Shown here piece by piece: positions 1 through 7,987 of a DNA stretch of 64,000 nucleotides (position 1 is its first letter; every line of letters begins with the position of its first letter). Source of the DNA: M3007 sp044226205 (lineage in GTDB: Bacteria > Bacteroidota > Bacteroidia > Chitinophagales > Saprospiraceae). The stretch lies in NCBI GenBank assembly GCA_044226205.1, contig JBGAHL010000001.1, positions 62,001 through 126,000 on the forward strand, given 5' to 3'. The translations under genes were made by a program, and so were the position numbers. The notes under the pieces are model-generated. The model was given only the letters and a program-made list of their open reading frames with translations, searched no databases and was not told where the DNA came from.

Positions 1-1
1 C

Positions 2-127
2 GCTGTGCTCGACACGCCCGAAGGCACCCTGCTCGATTGCGCCGACTGGCAGGCCGGCGTGTATTTTTTGCAACTCGTTGACGCCCGTACCTCTGCCTCC
101 GCTACAATCCGATTCATCCGGCTTTAA
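2..127 (+). CDS. C-terminal fragment of a T9SS cargo protein (partial, cut by window start)
   Basis: The first 126 bases read open without a start and end in TAA at 125-127, giving 41 residues that finish with WQAGVYFLQLVDARTSA and IRFIRL. The tryptophan-x-x-GVYFLQL pattern followed by a short basic beta strand is the end of a type A T9SS sorting domain (Por secretion tail), which directs secreted proteins through the outer membrane and is cut off there. Nothing can be said of the main body of the protein, which lies to the left of the window. The next gene starts about 75 bases downstream on the same strand. Confidence 0.75.
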   Translation, partial: AVLDTPEGTLLDCADWQAGVYFLQLVDARTSASATIRFIRL

Positions 128-202
128 GTAATAATCCACACCTGAGCACAGGCATCTTGCTCTTCCCTCAATTTGCGTGATCATTCCAAAACTGTATTGT
201 TC

Positions 203-3200
203 ATGAGACAGAAATTACTGCTCGTAACAGCGCTCGTCTTCGGCTTTGCGCTACATCTTTTTGCCCAATTTACTCCACAAGGGTTTAATTATCAAAGCGT
301 TGTGCGTGACCCCAACGGCAATGCCCTGTCCAATCAAACCATCACTCTCTTGTTTGCGATTCGCAGTGGCGCTTCTAACGGCCCCATTGCCTATGCCGAA
401 AAACAAACGGTTTCGACCAATGAATTCGGCCTCGTCAACCTGACTATCGGGCAGGGCGGCCAGCCACAGCTGGGCGATTTCGCATCCATCAACTGGGGCG
501 GCGGCGCCAAATACCTGACCGTGGCCATCGAAACCTCGCCGGGCGCGTTCGACGACCTCGGCGCCACGCAATTGATGAGCGTGCCCTACGCCCTCTATGC
601 CCAAACCGCCGCCAACGGCGGTCAGGGAGGTGGCGGCGATGATTGGGGAACGCAAACGGTTCAAACTTCGACGGTTTTAAGCGGCAACGGCACAGCCGGC
701 AATCCGCTTACCATCGCCCAACAAGGCGCCCAAAGCGGCCAGACCCTCAAATGGGACGGCTCCAAATGGGCCCCTGCCAACGACCTCAACGACAACGGCT
801 TCAACGGTACCGTTACGCAAATCAACACAGGCGCCGGCCTGACGGGCGGCCCGATCAACACTACGGGCACCATCTCACTGAGCACCACGGGCGTCACGCC
901 CGGCATTTACGGCAGCGCTACGCAAATCCCTGTTATTCAAATCGATGCGAGCGGTCGCGTAACCGACGTGTTCACCGTAGTTCCTCAGCCGGGCACAGTC
1001 AACATCGACGGCGGAACGGGTATTATGGTCCAACAAAACGGGTTCAATTTCGTCCTTAACAATACCGGCGACGTCAATGCCGGCGACGATGTCACGATCT
1101 TTTCAACCGCCAGCGGCGACGTCAGCGGGACATTTTCCAACCTGCAAATCAATGCCAGTGCGGTCGGAAGCACAGAAATCGCCAACAATTCCGTAAGCAA
1201 TCTTGACCTCGCCGACAATGCCGTGAGCACCGGCAAAGTTGCCGACGGCGCCATCACGGCAGCCAAACTCGACAATATGGGCGCCAGCAATGGTCAGGTG
1301 CTCAAATGGAACGGCACCGCGTGGGTGGCCAGCAATGATGCCCAGGGCATTACCAGTATCAATATCACCGCCGGATCGGGCATCAACGTAAGCGGCACTT
1401 CGCCCAACTTTACGGTCACCAATACCGGCGATACCAATGGCGCCGACGACCTGACGAGCAGTTCGCAAGCCAACGGCGACGTGACCGGGCCGTTCAGCAA
1501 CCTGCAAATTGCAGCAGGAGTTGTGGGCACCACGGAAATTGCCAATGGCGGAGTGGCTACGGCCGATCTGGCTGATCTGGCTGTTACTAACGCCAAAATT
1601 GCCGACAATGCCGTGACGACCGGCAAAATTGCCAACGGCGCCATTACCGGCGCCAAAATTGACAACATGAACGCCACCAACGGCCAGGTGCTCAAATGGA
1701 ACGGCACCACCTGGGGGCCGGCAACGGATGAAAAAGGCGTCACCAACATCGTTCAGGGCAACGGCATCGACGTGGATGTCGCCAACGGCGTGTACACCAT
1801 CATCAATACTGGCGACACCGATGGCTCCAATGACATCACGATTTTCTCGCAAGCAGACGGCGATATCAGTGGCCCTTTCAACAACCTCCAGATCAAAAAC
1901 GGCACGGTCGGCAACACGGAAATTATGCTCAACGGCGTTGCCACGAACAATATCGCTCCCGGCGCGGTAACGGGCGCCAAAATTGCCCAAATGGGCGCTA
2001 CCAACGGCAAAGTTCTCAAATGGAACGGCACTACCTGGGCGCCTGCGGACGACCTGTCTGGCAGCGGCGGCGACAACTGGGGCTCCCAGGTCGTCTCTAC
2101 CAATAGCACGCTGAGCGGAACGGGGGTTGCAGGCAACGTCCTGGGAATCGCCCAGCAAGGTGCAACGACGGGACAGGTGTTGCGCTGGAATGGCACTACC
2201 TGGGCCCCGGCAACTGTTCCGGGCGACGACTGGGGCGCACAAACCGTACAAAAAGGCAATGCCCTGTCTGGCAACGGCACTTCGGGTTCTCCGCTTAACC
2301 TCGCCCAGCAAGGAGCCACCTCAGGCCAGGTCTTGAAATGGGACGGCGCGAAATGGGCGCCCGCCGACGACCAAACCGGCGGCGGTGGCGGCAGCGGCGA
2401 TACCTACACGGGTGGTACGGGCATCAGCATTACCGGCTCTGCACCCAACTTTGTGATCAATAACACCGGCGACCTGGACGAAATGAATGAAATTCAGGTT
2501 CTTAGCCTTGCCGGCAACGTATTGAGCCTGTCCAACGGCGGCGGCAGTGTCAACCTGCCCTCCGGTGGAAACAACTACACCGCCGGCACAGGTATCAGCA
2601 TTACGGGTACCGCGCCCAACCTCACAATTAATAACACGGGCGATGCCGACAACAATGCCACCAACGAGCTCCAAACGCTCAGCCTCAACGGTACGACGCT
2701 CAAAATTTCCCAAACCAACAGTACCGTCAAACTGGACACTATCCTGGCCAATTCGGGTCTCAACCTTTGGCAGGAAGTCGGCAACAACATCAACAACACC
2801 AACAGCGGCAACGTCGGCATCGGGACAAGCACTCCTGCCGTCAAACTTCACGTCAAAGGCGGCAGCAACGAAACCCTTCGCGTGGAAGGCACCAACCCGA
2901 TGATCGGCCTGTCCAACGGCCCCGGCGCTCCCGACGCCTATCTGCAGCACGGTGCGACCGGCGTCATCCTCGCCGCTACCGACGGTTCCAACATCACCCT
3001 GCGCAGCAGTGGCTCCGCCGGCATCGTGATGGACGGCATGGAGGGCAATGTAGGTATTGCCGGTTTTCCCACGACAACTTCCCGCCTGACGGTTTACCAT
3101 GAAAAAGGCGGCCTCACGCTCCAGAACGCCACGACCGGCTCCAACTGGACCATGGGCGTAAGCGAATTCGACGGCTCGCTCGAATTGTACAACAGCTTCG

Positions 3201-3613
3201 CGGGCAGCAACCCGGTCGGCTCGTTCGCCATCAACGGCATCTACACAGCCTCCGACCGCCGCCTGAAACGCGACGTCATGGGGCTCGACAAAGTGCTGGA
3301 CCGCATGATGTTGCTGCAACCGGTCAGTTACCACTACAATTTCGAAAATCTCGACGCCAACAGATCAATCGGTTTCCTGGCACAGGACGTTCAAGGCCTG
3401 TTCCCCGAACTCGTGGGGCACACCAACAGCCTCGACGGCCAACAGTACCTGGCGCTCAATTATGCAGGTTTCAGCGTGCTTACCGTGAAAGCCATTCAGG
3501 AGCAACAAAACCAGATCGAATCCCTGCAGACCGAAAACGCGGCCCTGCGCCAGCGCACGGATGATCTGGAAGCACGACTCGCCAAACTCGAACAATTGTT
3601 GAAAAAGCAATAA
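203..3613 (+). CDS. Large repetitive secreted protein with C-terminal peptidase S74 (endosialidase chaperone) domain
   Basis: The protein has 1136 residues from the ATG at 203; an upstream TTG at 173 would add ten residues before an obvious Sec signal peptide (MRQKLLLVTALVFGF to LHLFAQ), so the ATG is preferred. The body is Gly/Asn/Thr-rich and is built of repeats: units with NGQVLKWNGTTWAPADD, units with ADNAVSTGKIANGAITGAKI, and units like GTGISITGSAPNFVINNTGD. The last 130 or so residues are an S74 intramolecular chaperone domain: ASDRRLKRDV keeps the Ser and Lys expected for autocleavage, then comes GFLAQDVQGLFPELV, and a terminal coiled coil (QNQIESLQTENAALRQRTDDL). In phage tail spikes this domain drives trimerisation of a beta-helical fibre and then cleaves itself off. 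Here it most likely builds a trimeric cell-surface fibre. No T9SS tail is visible. The ligand is unknown. Confidence 0.85.
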   Translation: MRQKLLLVTALVFGFALHLFAQFTPQGFNYQSVVRDPNGNALSNQTITLLFAIRSGASNGPIAYAEKQTVSTNEFGLVNLTIGQGGQPQLGDFASINWGGGAKYLTVAIETSPGAFDDLGATQLMSVPYALYAQTAANGGQGGGGDDWGTQTVQTSTVLSGNGTAGNPLTIAQQGAQSGQTLKWDGSKWAPANDLNDNGFNGTVTQINTGAGLTGGPINTTGTISLSTTGVTPGIYGSATQIPVIQIDASGRVTDVFTVVPQPGTVNIDGGTGIMVQQNGFNFVLNNTGDVNAGDDVTIFSTASGDVSGTFSNLQINASAVGSTEIANNSVSNLDLADNAVSTGKVADGAITAAKLDNMGASNGQVLKWNGTAWVASNDAQGITSINITAGSGINVSGTSPNFTVTNTGDTNGADDLTSSSQANGDVTGPFSNLQIAAGVVGTTEIANGGVATADLADLAVTNAKIADNAVTTGKIANGAITGAKIDNMNATNGQVLKWNGTTWGPATDEKGVTNIVQGNGIDVDVANGVYTIINTGDTDGSNDITIFSQADGDISGPFNNLQIKNGTVGNTEIMLNGVATNNIAPGAVTGAKIAQMGATNGKVLKWNGTTWAPADDLSGSGGDNWGSQVVSTNSTLSGTGVAGNVLGIAQQGATTGQVLRWNGTTWAPATVPGDDWGAQTVQKGNALSGNGTSGSPLNLAQQGATSGQVLKWDGAKWAPADDQTGGGGGSGDTYTGGTGISITGSAPNFVINNTGDLDEMNEIQVLSLAGNVLSLSNGGGSVNLPSGGNNYTAGTGISITGTAPNLTINNTGDADNNATNELQTLSLNGTTLKISQTNSTVKLDTILANSGLNLWQEVGNNINNTNSGNVGIGTSTPAVKLHVKGGSNETLRVEGTNPMIGLSNGPGAPDAYLQHGATGVILAATDGSNITLRSSGSAGIVMDGMEGNVGIAGFPTTTSRLTVYHEKGGLTLQNATTGSNWTMGVSEFDGSLELYNSFAGSNPVGSFAINGIYTASDRRLKRDVMGLDKVLDRMMLLQPVSYHYNFENLDANRSIGFLAQDVQGLFPELVGHTNSLDGQQYLALNYAGFSVLTVKAIQEQQNQIESLQTENAALRQRTDDLEARLAKLEQLLKKQ
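720..2360 (+). repeat. Degenerate tandem repeats inside the S74-domain gene
   Basis: Several related units recur in frame, most clearly a segment of about 35 bases encoding NGQVLKWNGTTW(A/G)PA, seen near 720-775, 1288-1325, 1679-1716, 2003-2040, 2162-2212 and 2326-2358. Between them lie longer units that encode alternating TEIANN.V and GAITGAKI strings. Copies differ at many third positions, so the repeats are old and kept by selection on the protein rather than recently duplicated. Confidence 0.75.
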
Positions 3614-3638
3614 TTCGACCCCATTCAGCCTTTTTATT

Positions 3639-3729
3639 AATCGCATACCCATTTCCGCCAACCCCTGTTCATCAAACCCGATTCGAGGGTCCGATGAACA
3701 GGGCGGAAAGGGTATGCGATTTTTATTTT
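3639..3729 (+). terminator. Long imperfect hairpin with T-rich tail, probable terminator
   Basis: The left arm AATCGCATACCC, TTTCCGCC, CTGTTCATC pairs in order with GATGAACAG, GGCGGAAA and GGGTATGCGATT on the right, with two small bulges, and a second small CCC/GGG hairpin sits in the loop. The right arm runs directly into TTTTATTTT (3721-3729). It lies between the S74 gene and the CHU_C gene and is unusually long for a simple intrinsic terminator. Confidence 0.65.
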
Positions 3730-3746
3730 AAAAAACGGAAAACAAC

Positions 3747-4640
3747 ATGACATCTTCGATCTGGCCGGCAAGAGGGATATTCCTCCTGGCCCTTTTTGCA
3801 ACATGTTTTCGGCTCGAAGCAAGCCCGCTCGACACCATACCCGGTCATTTTTTTTACCGCGACACCTTTTGCAGCAACCAGATCATTCTTTTTAATGGTC
3901 AATTTTATGGCCCGGATATGCCCTCGGGCGTGGATACGTTGCCTGGCGCCGCAGCAGGAGGTGGCGACAGCATCATTCACGTGGAGCTGACGTTTTTCTC
4001 CGCACAAATGGCGCTGCTCGACGGCTCGATCTGCAAGGGCGATACTATTTGGGTCAATAACGTGGCCTACCACGCCAATCACTACCTGGGCGAAGAAATC
4101 ATCGAAGACGGGGCGCAAAACGGCTGCGACAGCATTGTTCACATCGATCTGGAAGTCATCGCCGGCGGAGAAGGCATACTTTCCGACTCGCTCTGCCCCG
4201 GTGATTTCGTATTGATCAATGGCACGCGTTACGACCGAAACAACCCGAACGGCATGGAAATTCTGTCCGGCGCCTCTTACAACGGCTGCGACTCCGTACT
4301 CATGATCGAACTGCTTTTCCGCGAATTTTGTCCCAGTATGGAAGGGTTTGTTTTTGCCCCCAATGCATTTCGGCCCGGGAGCAGCGATGCCCGCAACAAT
4401 TACTTTTACCTGAGCGCTGATGCCGGCATCGAATCGATTCAACGAATGGTCATTCTCGACCGTTGGGGCGATCTGGTGTACAGCAGGGAAAATATCGCCC
4501 CGAATGTCCCGGAAGAAGGCTGGGATGGCAAATTCCGGGGTGATTGGGCGCCCAACGGCGTGTATGGTTTCCGCGCGGAAATCATCCGGACCAACGGGCA
4601 GTTACTGGTCAAAACCGGTGAGGTGGCGATTTTAAGGTAA
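3747..4640 (+). CDS. Secreted protein with three Cys repeats and a type B (CHU_C) T9SS sorting domain
   Basis: This 297-residue protein starts at the ATG at 3747 with a signal peptide (IFLLALFATCFRLEA). Three tandem repeats of roughly 50-60 residues follow, each of the form (F/I/L)C.GD...(N)G..Y....G...L.GA..NGCDS(I/V)...I.L; the first copy has GGGDS and so lacks the second cysteine, the other two could each form one disulphide. From about residue 200 a CHU_C/gliding-motility C-terminal domain follows: FAPNAFRPGSSDARNNYF, LDRWGDLVYS, GWDGKFRGDWAPNGVYGFRAEI. That domain marks export by T9SS with a type B signal. It is very short for this class, whose members often exceed 1000 residues. A passenger activity is not recognisable; adhesion or a structural role is possible. 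Confidence 0.8.
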   Translation: MTSSIWPARGIFLLALFATCFRLEASPLDTIPGHFFYRDTFCSNQIILFNGQFYGPDMPSGVDTLPGAAAGGGDSIIHVELTFFSAQMALLDGSICKGDTIWVNNVAYHANHYLGEEIIEDGAQNGCDSIVHIDLEVIAGGEGILSDSLCPGDFVLINGTRYDRNNPNGMEILSGASYNGCDSVLMIELLFREFCPSMEGFVFAPNAFRPGSSDARNNYFYLSADAGIESIQRMVILDRWGDLVYSRENIAPNVPEEGWDGKFRGDWAPNGVYGFRAEIIRTNGQLLVKTGEVAILR

Positions 4641-4654
4641 AAATTTGGGCAATA

Positions 4655-4691
4655 AAAAAGGGGGCGGCCGAAATAGCCGCCCCCTTTTTTA
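4655..4691. terminator. Bidirectional intrinsic terminator
   Basis: AAAAAA, then a 9-bp perfect stem GGGGGCGGC / GCCGCCCCC with a 7-base loop, then TTTTTT. It sits exactly between the convergent CHU_C gene (ends 4640) and the PorE-like gene (ends 4706) and has U-tracts in both directions. Confidence 0.93.
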
Positions 4692-4705
4692 TTGGGTAAA
4701 ACCGA

Positions 4706-6772
4706 TCAGTTTTTGCCGCCGCTTTTCGGCTTGTCTTCCTCGACCGGGCGCCGTTCCTTGCGCTCGATCGTGATGCTGGTCGGGCCGGCAATAATTTTGA
4801 ACTCGGTACGGCGATTGAGGCGGTGTTGCTCCTCATCGCATTCGACGCCGTTGGCGCAGCCATTGCGCAACTGCGTTTCCCCGTAACCTTTCGCGACAAT
4901 CCTTTCTGTGTTTATGCCCTTGGCCACGATCCATCGTTTAGCGCTGTCGGCGCGGCGCTGGGAAAGCGAAAGGTTGTATTCGTCTTTACCGCGGGAGTCG
5001 GTGTGCGACGACAATTCGATCTTCATGTCCGGGTACTTGTTCATCAGATCGACCAGGAACTGGAGGTCTTTTTCTGCATCGGGCAGAATTTTGTCATCGT
5101 CGAAGTCGTAATAAATGCTGTTCAGCACGATGGGTTCGTTGATCTTGACCACGATGCTGTCCGGTTCTTTTTTGATGGCGCGCAGGGTGAATTTGCGCTC
5201 CACATTCTGGCTTTTTTTCACGCCGACCGTGTTAACTTTCACGGTATCCGGATAGTAGCCGTCGCGGGTAGCGATAGCGATGTACGATTTTTCCGGTTGC
5301 AGAACGAAGGAGAAATCGTTGCTCGAGGGATTGGTGCGGTTGTCGACATTGGCCGGATTTTTATCGGTCACATCGATCAGTTGCACATTGCAACCCGTAA
5401 GTGCGGGGTTCTCTTTTTCGTTTTTGCGCTTGAACGTGTAGGTTTTGGCGGCGAGGTTCACCTTCACGCGCTCGATTTCCCAACTGTAAATATCGTCGCA
5501 GCAAGTCTTGCTTTTGAGGTTGTTGGGGCCCGGACGGTTGCTGACCAGATAGCCCGTCATGCCGTCGGGCGTCTGGGTGTAGTATTGGTCGTCGACACTG
5601 CTGTTGATGCCCATCGGCAAGGCCTTGGGCTCGCTCCATACCGAACCGTTCCACTGACTTTCAAAGACATCAAGGCCGCCGAATGTAGCGCGGCCATTGC
5701 TGCTGAAATACAGTTTACCGTCGCGGTAGAAGGGGCTGACTTCATCGCCGGGCGTGTTGATCACGGTGCCGAGGTTGACCGGCAGGCCATATTGACCTTC
5801 GCCTCTTTTAGGGGAGTAGTAAATATCGAAACCGCCTTTTCCACCGGGCATTTGAGCGGTAAAAAACAGGACTTTTTCGCCGAACAATTCGCCTTCACAA
5901 GGGTGTTTGGCGATATAATCGCCGTTGATGCCAGCGACTTCGTTGGCAGCGCCCCAACCGTCGGCGCCTTTAGTGGCATAGTAGATCCGACTGGTTTTCA
6001 AGACGTTATTTTCAAGTTCGATGCGGGTGAAGTACATCGTACGGCCGTCGGGCGAAATGCTCACGTTGCCCTGGTGCCAGCCTTCACGGTTGATCTGCGT
6101 TCCCAGAGCCGTGGGATCGTTGAACTCGCCCTGCCCCGATTTGGCTGCGGTGTAAATTTTGGCGTACCAGTCGCCCTCCTTGCCATCGAGCGTGATGACT
6201 TCCTTGGCGTTGAGCGAAGTGTAGTACAATTCGCCGCCACTGTACGTCGGCGAGGCTTCGGTTTGCGGCGAGTTGATGGTTTTGCCGGCATTGTTAACCA
6301 TCAGGTTTTCGGGTTGTTTGGCTTTTCGAGCCAGTTCGGCGCCCGCGATTTCCCGCTTGCTGTTGGCCAGCAAGGCAGAGTCCTGACCATCGGTGACATA
6401 TTGATTAAACATGTCGATCGATTCGGCGTATTTGCCGTTGTATTTCAGGCTCATGCCGAGGTAGTACTTCAGGTCGGTGTATTCTTTTTTGCGGTCGCGG
6501 GTGACGATACGTTCGAGTTTGCGCTCGGCTTGTTCGTAATCGCGCAATTCGTAGTTGAGCAAGGCGATTTTGACGGCCACGGCTTTGTCCTTGGTTTCGT
6601 CGTACACTTTCTGATAAAGATCAAGCGCCTCGTAGGGGTTGCCGGTAGCCTCGGCTTCCCTGGCCGATTTCAAGAGCTTTTCCGGCGTGGAACGGTTGAT
6701 GGGCTGCGCGCCGGCGTGATAGCCGAGTGCGAGACCGGTCAGCGTAAGAATGAACAGGATTGTTTTTTTCAT
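4706..6772 (-). CDS. PorE-like TPR/PD40/OmpA peptidoglycan-binding protein
   Basis: The 688-residue product starts with a signal peptide (MKKTILFILTLTGLALGYHAGAQ). It then has TPR-like helices (about 25-130), a PD40/WD40-like beta-propeller (about 165-375, with blades such as SPDGRTMYFTR and GKLYFSSNGR), a carboxypeptidase-regulatory-like beta domain (about 440-530), and a C-terminal OmpA domain (about 560-670) carrying HTDSRG, LSQRRADS and LNRRTEF, the peptidoglycan-contact motifs. This order TPR, propeller, CRD, OmpA and the length match PorE of Porphyromonas gingivalis, a T9SS component that anchors the ring complex to the cell wall. The PorP/SprF-type gene lies 81 bases upstream on the same strand, probably in one transcript. 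Bacteroidota carry several PorP-OmpA pairs, so it could be a paralogue rather than the core component. Confidence 0.85.
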   Translation of the reverse strand: MKKTILFILTLTGLALGYHAGAQPINRSTPEKLLKSAREAEATGNPYEALDLYQKVYDETKDKAVAVKIALLNYELRDYEQAERKLERIVTRDRKKEYTDLKYYLGMSLKYNGKYAESIDMFNQYVTDGQDSALLANSKREIAGAELARKAKQPENLMVNNAGKTINSPQTEASPTYSGGELYYTSLNAKEVITLDGKEGDWYAKIYTAAKSGQGEFNDPTALGTQINREGWHQGNVSISPDGRTMYFTRIELENNVLKTSRIYYATKGADGWGAANEVAGINGDYIAKHPCEGELFGEKVLFFTAQMPGGKGGFDIYYSPKRGEGQYGLPVNLGTVINTPGDEVSPFYRDGKLYFSSNGRATFGGLDVFESQWNGSVWSEPKALPMGINSSVDDQYYTQTPDGMTGYLVSNRPGPNNLKSKTCCDDIYSWEIERVKVNLAAKTYTFKRKNEKENPALTGCNVQLIDVTDKNPANVDNRTNPSSNDFSFVLQPEKSYIAIATRDGYYPDTVKVNTVGVKKSQNVERKFTLRAIKKEPDSIVVKINEPIVLNSIYYDFDDDKILPDAEKDLQFLVDLMNKYPDMKIELSSHTDSRGKDEYNLSLSQRRADSAKRWIVAKGINTERIVAKGYGETQLRNGCANGVECDEEQHRLNRRTEFKIIAGPTSITIERKERRPVEEDKPKSGGKN

Positions 6773-6853
6773 ATTACTTGATAATAGTAATCGTTAGAGT
6801 GGTTGTCGCCATGCAAGCACATGCCTTGCCCATGGCAAAGAAGAGAATAAGGA

Positions 6854-7867
6854 TCAGAAGCGCGGGCAAAGTACCTTCGGCTTGATCTTGGCCGGTTTGT
6901 AGATCTTGATGATGTAATTGGCTGCCAGTTCGAAACCGCCGCGTCCGTTGGTTACCGAGGTAAGGTCGGACGTGTTGATATCGTAAGCCAGGCCGACGCG
7001 AAGGTCTTTATATTGAATACCGGCGAGGGCGTTCAGGGCATCGCGGAAGCGATAGCCTACCCCTACATTGATCCGAATGTCTTTTTCGGGGTTAATGAGG
7101 TAGCCGGCAAGGCCTTGCACGTCGATTTCATTGGCGCCGCCCATGGTCTGGTAAATGAAGGCAGGGCTGACCGTCCAGCGATCGGTAAGACCGATGTTGA
7201 ACTGGCCATGAACAAGCGAGCGCTGCGGGATTTTCTCCGTTTGGTTCAGGATGCCGTAGTTCGGTTTGCCCAGGTGGAACATGGAGAAACCGATGTTGAA
7301 ATCCATCCGTTTGTTCAGGCGGGAGCTCAGCACGATACCGGCGCTGATGTCGCTCCAGTCTTTTTTATTGGTTTGGCCCAGGCGCTGATCGTCGGCGCTG
7401 CTCGGGAAGCCCATGGTCAGTTCGTCTTCGAAGTCGAAGTTGTCGTTGACCCGGCGATTGGTGCGGCCGTAGTCGCCACCGATCGAAACGTACGTATTTC
7501 CTTTTTTGTCGAGTGCGAGGTGATAAGAAGCCCCGAGTTTGCCCACGGTGGTTTTCAGAGAACCCGAGCCAACGCGGTCGCTGACAAACGTCAGGCCGGC
7601 GCCGATCCAGTCTTTTTTGCGAAAACCGGGGATAATGGGCGCGTCAATAAAAGCAGACGGCGTACCGTAGCGGTTGTTGTTGAGAATGCTGCGCCATTGG
7701 TCGCGATAAATACCCCCGATGCGGGCAGTCCCTTCAAATTTGCCGATCATAGCCGGATTCAAATTTGTAGGAGCCATGTAAAACTGCGTAAAATGGACGT
7801 CCTGAGCGTTCATCACGCCCAGGGTGACGAAGAGGAAAAAAGGAAGAAGTAGTTTTTTAACGTGCAT
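6854..7867 (-). CDS. PorP/SprF family type IX secretion outer-membrane protein
   Basis: The start is set at the ATG at 7867, giving 337 residues beginning MHVKKLLLPFFLFVTLGVM with cleavage near NAQ; an open frame continues upstream but lacks signal-peptide character. The mature start QDVHFTQFYMAPTNLNPA is the hallmark of the PorP_SprF family, and the rest alternates short beta strands (GAGLTFVSDRVG, YVSIGGDYGRTNR, VGYRFRDALNALAGIQY), fitting a 14-strand outer-membrane barrel. Family members bind the type B sorting machinery or gliding adhesins at the cell surface and usually sit directly upstream of an OmpA-type partner, as here. The window also encodes type B (CHU_C) cargo, its expected clients. 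Confidence 0.9.
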   Translation of the reverse strand: MHVKKLLLPFFLFVTLGVMNAQDVHFTQFYMAPTNLNPAMIGKFEGTARIGGIYRDQWRSILNNNRYGTPSAFIDAPIIPGFRKKDWIGAGLTFVSDRVGSGSLKTTVGKLGASYHLALDKKGNTYVSIGGDYGRTNRRVNDNFDFEDELTMGFPSSADDQRLGQTNKKDWSDISAGIVLSSRLNKRMDFNIGFSMFHLGKPNYGILNQTEKIPQRSLVHGQFNIGLTDRWTVSPAFIYQTMGGANEIDVQGLAGYLINPEKDIRINVGVGYRFRDALNALAGIQYKDLRVGLAYDINTSDLTSVTNGRGGFELAANYIIKIYKPAKIKPKVLCPRF

Positions 7868-7987
7868 GAGCCAAGTAGTTTGAAGACTGCGAAAGGGGTT
7901 CGTCGGCGAAAAGTAGGGCAAAATTGGAAAAGCAAGCACGTCGGCCCGCACTGAATTTGATAAAAACCATCTTTTGGAAAGGATGCG

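Noticed and set aside
203..3613. Prophage tail fibre
   Set aside because: The S74 domain is phage-like, but the protein has a Sec signal peptide and there are no capsid, portal, terminase or integrase genes nearby.
4823..6781. 652-codon open frame on the plus strand opposite the PorE-like gene
   Set aside because: It is the complementary shadow of a well-supported gene; its protein is rich in Val, Phe and His without any domain, as expected from the GC-rich third positions of the real gene.
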